Shown in pieces: positions 1 through 5,144 of a stretch of DNA of 5,508 bases. Under the pieces are notes generated by a model. The model searched no databases. It worked only from the letters and a program-made list of their open reading frames with translations, and was not told the origin of the DNA. How positions within the stretch are numbered: position 1 is the first letter of the stretch; every line of letters starts with the position of its first letter. Where the stretch lies: assembly GCA_003567805.1 (NCBI GenBank), contig PWYP01000017.1:1-5508 (forward strand), in the 5' to 3' direction. The stretch comes from PVC group bacterium. GTDB taxonomy: Bacteria; Verrucomicrobiota; Kiritimatiellia; UBA8416. The position numbers were made by a program, and so were the translations under genes.

Positions 1-305
1 GGATCTTGAAATACTACCTGCATGTTACGTCGCAACTGGCGCAATTGCGCAGGTGAAGCAGATAGCAGGCTCGCTCCCTCAAAAAGGATATTGCCGTGGG
101 TGGCTGCCTCCAGCATGAGAATTGTACGTGCTAGCGTAGATTTTCCACATCCTGATTCGCCTACCAAACCAAGGGCTTCTCCACGCTGAAGGGAAAATGA
201 AACGTCATCCACTGCACGGATGAAGTGGGTTGTGCGGCTGAACATTCCCTTTTTGATGGGGAAGTGGGTTGATAAGGATTCTACCGTTAGCAAGGCATCG
301 GTCAT
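1..305 (-). CDS. Oligopeptide ABC importer, second ATPase (DppF/OppF type; C-terminal half of YejF), partial
   Basis: This is the N-terminal 101 codons of an ATP-hydrolysing subunit of a peptide ABC importer; the rest lies beyond the left edge. Reading from the ATG at 305, the protein starts MTDALLTVESLSTHFPIKKG. The HFPIKKG block followed by IRAVDDVSF is typical of OppF/DppF-type subunits and of the second half of E. coli YejF. The Walker A motif GESGCGKST is at residues 49-57 and the Q-loop VFQD ends at the window edge (residues 98-101). The start codon overlaps the stop of the upstream fusion gene (ATGA), and a strong Shine-Dalgarno sequence sits 5 nt before it. It should pair with the ATPase half of the neighbouring fusion protein at the cytoplasmic face of the membrane. 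The LSGGQ signature, Walker B and C-terminal oligopeptide-type region cannot be seen. Family assignment is firm; the substrate is not determined by sequence. Confidence 0.93.
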   Translation of the reverse strand, partial: MTDALLTVESLSTHFPIKKGMFSRTTHFIRAVDDVSFSLQRGEALGLVGESGCGKSTLARTILMLEAATHGNILFEGASLLSASPAQLRQLRRNMQVVFQD

Positions 306-2863
306 GCATCCTCCTCCGAAAGGAAACAGCGGCTGTATCCGCATGAGGTCGGATATAGGTCGGGGTGTTGTTGCTTACATTTGTCGAAAACATGTGGGCA
401 GCGCGCACTGAAGTGGCACCCTTTCGGAAGGTCGCGAGGAGAGGGGACGGTGCCGGGGATGGCAGGCAATGGAGTTCCTGGTTTGGCATGAGCTGGAATG
501 GCTGCTAGCAGCGCTTTTGTATAGGGGTGTTGGGGGTTGGAAAAGACATCATGCACGGATCCGGTTTCTACGATTTCGGTGGCATACATGACCGCCACAT
601 GCGTACACATTTGCCAGATGGCACCCATGTCATGTGTAATGAACAACATTCCGGTATCTTTTTTGTGCATTTCGTGCATGAGATCAAAAATTTGTGCTTG
701 GACGGTGACGTCGAGTGCGGTAGTGGGCTCATCGGCAATGAGCACGGCAGGATCGAGCATCAAGGCCATGGCGATCATTACGCGTTGGCGTTGTCCGCCG
801 GAGAGCTGATGTGGGTAAGCATACATGCGTTCTTGTGCATCGGGTAAGCCCACGCGTTGCAGCCAGTGTGCCGCGATGGGCCAGGCTTGTTTGCGAGGCA
901 TATTACGATGAATTTGCAAGGTTTCTACGAGTTGGCTGCCGATGCGGTGGAGAGGCGATAATGCAGTCATGGGCTCCTGGAAGATCATGGCGATTCGGTT
1001 ACCGCGGATGGACTGCAGTTCCGCTGTGGGGAGTTGGAGTAGATCGTGTCCATGAAAGAGCACGCTGCCGCTGGTAATGCGTGTGGATGGTTTGGGAAGG
1101 AGCTGGAGTATGCTCATGGCGGTAACGGATTTTCCGCAGCCGGATTCTCCCACGAGTCCCAGGATTTGGCCTTGCTCCAAGTTAAGAGAAAGATGGTTTA
1201 CGGCCGTAACGGGGCCGTCATCCGTATCAAAGGTCACAGTCAGATTTTTAATTTCGAGCAATGGTGGCATGATTTTCTCCAGCCGAATCCGGGGGCGAGG
1301 GTCGCAGGCTTCACGGACGCCTTCTCCAATAAATACGCCCAATAAGATGACAAGAAAGAGGGTGAGTGATGGATAGGGGACGAGCCACCAGGCTGTGCGG
1401 TATGTTTGGGCCTGATGCAAGAGTTGTCCTAACGATGGTGTTAGTGCGGGCAGACCGAATCCGAGGTAGTCGAGTGCGGCCAGTGATGCAATGGCTCCAA
1501 CGAGGGAAAAGGGCGCAAAGGTGATAATGGGAGTCAGGGCATTCGGGAGAATATGTTGTATGATGATACGGTGATCGCGTAGGCCGAGAACGCGCGCGGC
1601 ATCGACGAAGGGTGCGTGGCGGAGACGGAAGAATTCGCCACGCATATAAAATGATATGCCGATCCAGTTGAAGATGGCATAGCAGAGCAAAAGGAGACCA
1701 AAGGATGCTCCATAAATGGAGCCGAGCAGTATCATGACGTATAGGAAGGGAATGGCACTCCAGATTTCAATGCCCCGTTGAATGATGATATCGGTTTTTC
1801 CACCATAGTACCCTTGTATTGCGCCGATGATGGTTCCCAGTGTGATGGAAACAACTACGAGCAATAGACTGAAGTATAGGGATACGCGCAGTCCATGAAT
1901 GATGCGCGCCAACACGTCGCGACCCGCACCGTCGATGCCTAAAGGGTGCCCTTGTACGGGGGGATGTGGCCAAGCGATGCCTGCGGCTGGCATTACTTGA
2001 TATCGATAGGGGCCAGCTTGCACTTCAAAGGGCGTTTCCTCGGGGAGCGTTTCCAGTGAGAGGGCAAGTAATCGCTCGCGGTCACTTGGACGCATATCTG
2101 ACCATTCAGGTGGTGGGGTAGCGGGCCCTCTTCCCGGTATGATCGATATTTGCCGAACCGTGCGTTCGCGGTGCTCCGTTAAACGGAGGGTTATGCGAAC
2201 CGTGCGAGGTGGATTGGGTCTCGGTTGGAAAGGAGGCATGGAAAGCGTGATGGGTAACCCATCCAGATATGTGGGGGAGAGTTCCTTGGTGAAGGCGGGG
2301 CCTGCCGTGTTTTCGAAGCGTAGCGTCATTGCTTCCTGCAGGGAGGGTGTGTCGTCCCACATGTGATCGATTTTTGTACCCGAAACATCGGCGTCATCCT
2401 TGCCTAGGAAAAAACCTGCAGCAATGTGTCGGGCGATGCGGCCTTGCGCGTTTATATCGATACTGCCTGCTCGTGCAATGGGTACCAATTGAAGGGGAAT
2501 GCTGCCTGTTTGATCGGCTAGTTTATGTTCGTCAATGGTCTCGGAGGGTCCATATCGTATGGGGGTGAAAATCATGTAGTTTGAAGAGGTGTCTGCAAAT
2601 ATTGGCAAGTTTTCCAACGCTTTATAGTCGGGGCTTCCGGGACCTCCATCGGGCAAAAATGTAGATTCGGCATAAAAGCGGAAGATGGGAAAGAAGTTCT
2701 GGTTGTTAAACCGAATGAAAAGGGGCTTGTCGTTCGCCAATATATCGGCGCCAAGCGCGGCTAGACTGATGAGTCCCAAGAGCCATGCGGATATATATGC
2801 GCGCTTATGGCGTTTGAAGCGCAGGAGTCGTTTTCGGGCTATGGGGGATAGGCGTATTTTCAT
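302..2863 (-). CDS. Fusion of YejE-like peptide importer permease and DppD/YejF-type ATPase
   Basis: This 853-aa protein joins an inner-membrane permease (residues 1-531) to an ATPase (532-853) of an oligopeptide ABC importer. The permease half matches YejE: a basic N-terminus, a membrane segment at about 22-40, an ANDKPLFIRF block (43-52), GIDGAGRDVLARI (309-321), membrane segments from about 326 to 515, and the coupling (EAA-like) loop at about 410-443 ending LPNAL. About 190 extra residues (roughly 110-300) lie between the first and second membrane segments, so outside the cytoplasm. The ATPase half has Walker A GESGCGKS (572-579), Q-loop Q629, signature LSGGQ (687-691), Walker B VLIADEP (707-713), H-loop H744 and the C-terminal peptide-importer region. 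Cys816, Cys822, Cys829 and Cys841 fit the four-cysteine pattern reported as an iron-sulfur site in some DppD proteins. Both halves appear intact. It overlaps the YejB gene by ATGA and has no clear ribosome-binding site at its first start. Confidence 0.95.
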   Translation of the reverse strand: MKIRLSPIARKRLLRFKRHKRAYISAWLLGLISLAALGADILANDKPLFIRFNNQNFFPIFRFYAESTFLPDGGPGSPDYKALENLPIFADTSSNYMIFTPIRYGPSETIDEHKLADQTGSIPLQLVPIARAGSIDINAQGRIARHIAAGFFLGKDDADVSGTKIDHMWDDTPSLQEAMTLRFENTAGPAFTKELSPTYLDGLPITLSMPPFQPRPNPPRTVRITLRLTEHRERTVRQISIIPGRGPATPPPEWSDMRPSDRERLLALSLETLPEETPFEVQAGPYRYQVMPAAGIAWPHPPVQGHPLGIDGAGRDVLARIIHGLRVSLYFSLLLVVVSITLGTIIGAIQGYYGGKTDIIIQRGIEIWSAIPFLYVMILLGSIYGASFGLLLLCYAIFNWIGISFYMRGEFFRLRHAPFVDAARVLGLRDHRIIIQHILPNALTPIITFAPFSLVGAIASLAALDYLGFGLPALTPSLGQLLHQAQTYRTAWWLVPYPSLTLFLVILLGVFIGEGVREACDPRPRIRLEKIMPPLLEIKNLTVTFDTDDGPVTAVNHLSLNLEQGQILGLVGESGCGKSVTAMSILQLLPKPSTRITSGSVLFHGHDLLQLPTAELQSIRGNRIAMIFQEPMTALSPLHRIGSQLVETLQIHRNMPRKQAWPIAAHWLQRVGLPDAQERMYAYPHQLSGGQRQRVMIAMALMLDPAVLIADEPTTALDVTVQAQIFDLMHEMHKKDTGMLFITHDMGAIWQMCTHVAVMYATEIVETGSVHDVFSNPQHPYTKALLAAIPAHAKPGTPLPAIPGTVPSPRDLPKGCHFSARCPHVFDKCKQQHPDLYPTSCGYSRCFLSEEDA
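311..317 (-). promoter_or_regulatory. Shine-Dalgarno site for the second ATPase
   Basis: On the minus strand GGAGGAG lies 5 nt upstream of the ATG at 305. It is the strongest ribosome-binding site in the window and sits inside the last codons (Ser-Glu-Glu-Asp-Ala) of the upstream fusion gene. It supports the choice of start and suggests that the second ATPase can also initiate independently of the overlap coupling. Confidence 0.75.
1268..1280 (-). promoter_or_regulatory. Possible internal ribosome-binding site and ATG at the permease-ATPase junction
   Basis: At the domain junction the minus strand reads GGAG (1280-1277), six bases, then ATG (1270-1268), which is Met532 of the fusion. The residues that follow, MPPLLEIKNLTVTF, look like the native N-terminus of a free-standing DppD-type ATPase. 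The site therefore may still allow translation of a separate ATPase of 322 aa, close to the usual length of that family, in addition to the fused form. This is an inference from position and spacing. Confidence 0.4.
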
Positions 2864-3909
2864 CGATCAAAGGTAATTCTGGGGTCGATTAAGACATAAC
2901 AAAAGTCGGAGAGAATATTTCCGACGAGCCCGAGGATGGAGGTGAGGGAAAGAATGCCCATGAAAATGGCATAATCCCTGCCAATGATGGCATCAAGGCT
3001 GAAGCGTCCCATTCCGGGAATTTCAAAGATTCTTTCAATGATAACGGATCCTGCAAACATGAGGGTCATGATCCCTCCGAAGCCGGTGGCAATGGGAATC
3101 ATGGCGTTGCGCAGGGCATGCCCCCAGACCGCGCGTTTACGGTTGCCTCCCTTGGCGAAGACGGTACGGATGTAGTCGCGGCTGATTTGATCGAGCAGGG
3201 CATTTTTCATTAACATGGTCAGAACGGCAAAGTTGCCGGCGACGTAACATAGAACGGGTAGCAGCATGTGCCGAGCACGATCGAGAAATCGCCCCAAGAG
3301 CGTGAGCTGGTCGTAATCAGGGGACTGGAATCCGCCGAGGGGTAGCAGGGCGGGGAACCCTTCGGTTACTCCCGTGAACAGCGCGCGGAGAATCATGCCG
3401 AGTGCAACTGTTGGTATGGCATAGCCTGTAAAGACAATCGCACTAGAGGAAAAATCGAAATAGGATCCATTGCGTAATGCTTTGGCAATGCCCAAGGGGA
3501 TGCAGATCAGGTAGCTGAGCAAAAAACCTGTAATGCCGAAGATAAGTGAAACGGCAAGTCGTCCGCGAATCAGTTCCCAGGCCGTATTGCCGGTGTACAT
3601 GTATGATTCCATGCGCATCCCAAGACGATCCCGGATCAGCCAATTCCAGTAACGTCGGTAGAAAGGTTGATCGAAGCCAAAGCGACGCTCCAGTTCGAGG
3701 CGGTATTCCTCGGTAATCCCGGCTGCTGTGTCTGCGCTAACGCCCAAGGCGCTTTCCCCACCCATTCCGACGCCTTGCATTTGCATGAGTGCTTGCTCTA
3801 CAGGGCCGCCGGGAACGAATTGAATGAGGCCAAAGACGACAAGGGTGATGCCAATAAACGTGGGTATGATTAAAAGAATGCGTTTGAGAAAATAGGATAA
3901 TCTTTGCAT
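2860..3909 (-). CDS. yejB: YejB-like oligopeptide ABC importer permease
   Basis: This is a 349-aa inner-membrane permease subunit that forms the translocation channel together with the YejE half of the next gene; E. coli YejB is of similar length. Recognisable blocks are the N-terminal membrane segment (about 8-32) followed by FVPGGPVEQA (31-40), a long outer loop containing RRFGFDQPFYRRY (75-87), IPLGIAKALRNGS (137-149), GYAIPTVALGMIL (162-174), a coupling loop at about 246-276 (YIRTVFAKGG then LRNAMIP), and the C-terminal block DFCYVLIDPRITF (335-347). At least five hydrophobic segments are visible. The ATG at 3909 is 7 nt after the chorismate mutase stop, and a weak TAAGG that overlaps that stop is the only ribosome-binding site, 5 nt from the ATG. 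Its own stop overlaps the start of the fusion gene (ATGA). In E. coli YejABEF imports peptides and microcin C; the substrate here is unknown. Confidence 0.93.
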   Translation of the reverse strand: MQRLSYFLKRILLIIPTFIGITLVVFGLIQFVPGGPVEQALMQMQGVGMGGESALGVSADTAAGITEEYRLELERRFGFDQPFYRRYWNWLIRDRLGMRMESYMYTGNTAWELIRGRLAVSLIFGITGFLLSYLICIPLGIAKALRNGSYFDFSSSAIVFTGYAIPTVALGMILRALFTGVTEGFPALLPLGGFQSPDYDQLTLLGRFLDRARHMLLPVLCYVAGNFAVLTMLMKNALLDQISRDYIRTVFAKGGNRKRAVWGHALRNAMIPIATGFGGIMTLMFAGSVIIERIFEIPGMGRFSLDAIIGRDYAIFMGILSLTSILGLVGNILSDFCYVLIDPRITFDR

Positions 3910-3916
3910 AGCAGCC

Positions 3917-4693
3917 TTACGTTGCGCTTCTTCCTGTCTTTTTTGCGCTGGATATCAAACGGTGTTTTCGTTGCAAAATGTATTCTACTTGGACCTGTTT
4001 GTTCATGGGAATAATCAAGTCTTTATAAATATCGCGAATGACGCTTGGTTGCAAGGTCTCCTGTTTGGTGGCTTGATGTAATTCATTCGTGTAGGTTTGT
4101 GCTTTATGCAAAACACGATCAAGTACAGCTTGCTCCACGCGGGAATCTGTGATGGCCTGCAATAGGGCGTGTCGGTTTTCGCTGGTGATAGCCTCTTGTA
4201 ATTGTGGAGATGGATTCCGGCTCTTACTTTCCGCGACGAATTTGCCGTAGTGAATTCTTTTGGACAAGGCTTGCAGGCAGGCAACATCACATACAGCGGT
4301 CGATCCGTATTGCTCGTCGTCACCGGGCTGGGTAATCCGATCAAGAATGGACGTTTCATAAACCTGCCGAATATCGGCATTGATGTTGATATCGTTGGAT
4401 ACGAGAGGATTGTGGGAATAGCCGATGCTGGGTAGTATAGGCTCCGGCAGGTTTTTGAAGAAAGGATGCTCGTCGGGACTGGTGTAGCGTCGCACTTTGG
4501 CATGACTACGTTCGCATTCCAACAACATGAAACCGCACAAGCTCTGGCCTTCCAATACGGAGCCGAACCGACCACTTTCGTAAACCGGCGCATTGCGAAG
4601 GAACTGAGCTCGTTCAATCAAAGCGAAGATAATGGTTTCTTCCAGTCGGACAAGCACATGGCGCACATGTTGTATCTGTAATTGGTTGCTCAT
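3917..4693 (-). CDS. aroQ: Chorismate mutase, yeast/plant (eukaryotic AroQ) type
   Basis: The predicted reaction is chorismate to prephenate, the first step towards phenylalanine and tyrosine, in the cytoplasm. The 258-aa protein matches yeast ARO7 (256 aa) over its whole length: VRHVLVRLEETIIF (10-23) aligns with the first helix of ARO7, AKVRRYTSPDEHPFF (65-79) with its effector-site region, KRIHYGKFVAESK (145-157) with the active-site helix, and IYKDLIIP plus VQVEYIL with the C-terminal helix. Arg11, Arg146, Lys157 and Glu187 correspond to ARO7 Arg16, Arg157, Lys168 and Glu198. ARO7 Asn194, Thr242 and Glu246 become Asp183, Asn231 and Gln235. The ATG at 4693 is chosen because homology begins there. 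The frame stays open upstream to 4882, but that part encodes intergenic repeat sequence. There is no Shine-Dalgarno; a promoter lies immediately upstream. It is the first gene of the importer operon. Alignments were made by eye from memory of ARO7. Confidence 0.92.
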   Translation of the reverse strand: MSNQLQIQHVRHVLVRLEETIIFALIERAQFLRNAPVYESGRFGSVLEGQSLCGFMLLECERSHAKVRRYTSPDEHPFFKNLPEPILPSIGYSHNPLVSNDININADIRQVYETSILDRITQPGDDEQYGSTAVCDVACLQALSKRIHYGKFVAESKSRNPSPQLQEAITSENRHALLQAITDSRVEQAVLDRVLHKAQTYTNELHQATKQETLQPSVIRDIYKDLIIPMNKQVQVEYILQRKHRLISSAKKTGRSAT

Positions 4694-4700
4694 GCGTGGC

Positions 4701-4729
4701 AATATAGATGTATGAGGATTCCTTGTCGA
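4701..4729 (-). promoter_or_regulatory. Sigma70-like promoter for the chorismate mutase-importer operon
   Basis: On the minus strand TCGACA (4729-4724, 5 of 6 to the consensus -35) is followed after exactly 17 nt by TATATT (4706-4701, 5 of 6 to the consensus -10). The expected transcription start is at about 4694-4693, at or next to the chorismate mutase ATG. This would give a leaderless or nearly leaderless message, in keeping with the absence of a ribosome-binding site. Confidence 0.5.
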
Positions 4730-4780
4730 GCATGCGCGGGTTTCGAAATGATAAAAGATGGAGCATGGGGCGCGCGGTAT

Positions 4781-4826
4781 TAACATGTTAGCCCCGGCCC
4801 CGGGGTGCCCCCAGATGATGCGGGGG
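4781..4826. repeat. Palindrome and GC-rich hairpin-forming block
   Basis: A perfect 10-bp palindrome TAACATGTTA (4781-4790) abuts a GC-rich run containing the perfect palindrome CCCCGGGG (4798-4805). This is followed by CCCCC (4808-4812), a nine-base loop and GGGGG (4822-4826), which can form a hairpin. The block lies between the operon promoter and the heptamer inverted repeat and may belong to the same repeat element. There is no T-run, so it is not a typical intrinsic terminator. Confidence 0.5.
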
Positions 4827-4841
4827 AGAAACTTGGGAGAA

Positions 4842-4939
4842 TTTGAACATCGAACATCGAACGTCCAACATTCAACGTCCAATTACGGGAGCATTTCATT
4901 CGATGTTCGACGTTGAATGTTCGATGTTGGACGCTCAAA
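4842..4939. repeat. Long imperfect inverted repeat built of 7-bp tandem units
   Basis: The left arm (4842-4883) and right arm (4898-4939) are 42 nt each, match at 32 of 42 positions as inverted copies, and flank a 14-nt spacer. Each arm consists of five consecutive heptamers of the form AACRTYS. The left arm has AACATCG, AACATCG, AACGTCC, AACATTC and AACGTCC at 4846-4880; the right arm has their reverse-complement variants at 4901-4935. Because 7 nt times 3 gives 21 nt, translation yields seven-residue repeats such as NVEHRMK. From memory, such peptides appear as small hypothetical proteins in some PVC genomes, which would indicate a dispersed repeat family. The element could form a large cruciform or RNA hairpin; its function is unknown. 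Confidence 0.85.
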
Positions 4940-5144
4940 CATATTGTGATAGATCGTTGGAAAAACCACAACATCTTGTATGTAAAAATGAAGTTACAAC
5001 CTAGGATAAGCTGCTTTATATGCTCGTTTCCGAAACTTGTTGGCACTGTTATGGTGTTTGCCGGTTGGGTTTCTGTTGGGACGCGTGGTGCTGATGGGCT
5101 GGAGGGTGGCGGAAAATGTGGACATAAGGCAACATCTTATTATT

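Larger units (their letters stand above)
4694..5144. other. Divergent intergenic region
   Basis: This stretch of about 450 bp separates the leftward operon from the rightward DHH gene. It contains the operon promoter, a TAACATGTTA palindrome with a GC-rich block, and the large heptamer inverted repeat. To the right of the repeat, a poor rightward promoter candidate is TTGGAA (4957-4962), 16 nt, TATGTA (4979-4984). From 5010 onward the frame of the DHH gene is open, with a hydrophobic stretch at about 5037-5102. The open frames that cross the repeat on either strand look like translated repeat, not genes. Confidence 0.7.

Noticed and set aside
205..489. A 94-codon minus-strand open frame spanning the junction of the two ATPase genes
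   Set aside because: It runs out of frame through the conserved C-terminal region of the fusion gene and the N-terminus of the second ATPase, both of which have clear homology.
4015..4617. A 200-codon minus-strand open frame inside the chorismate mutase gene
   Set aside because: It lies in another frame of a gene with full-length homology to ARO7. Its product is rich in Ser, Pro, Thr and Cys without recognisable motifs, so it is a shadow frame.
4798..4826. Rho-independent terminator
   Set aside because: The GC-rich hairpin has no T-run on either strand and lies upstream of both flanking genes, not after one.
4842..4939. CRISPR-like array
   Set aside because: The units are only 7 bp, directly adjacent with no spacers, and organised as two inverted arms; no cas genes are near.
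4780..5046. A minus-strand open frame of 88 codons crossing the inverted repeat
   Set aside because: Its sequence in the middle (NVEHRM, MFDVQ) is just the translated heptamer repeat, and its ends show no family resemblance or ribosome-binding site.
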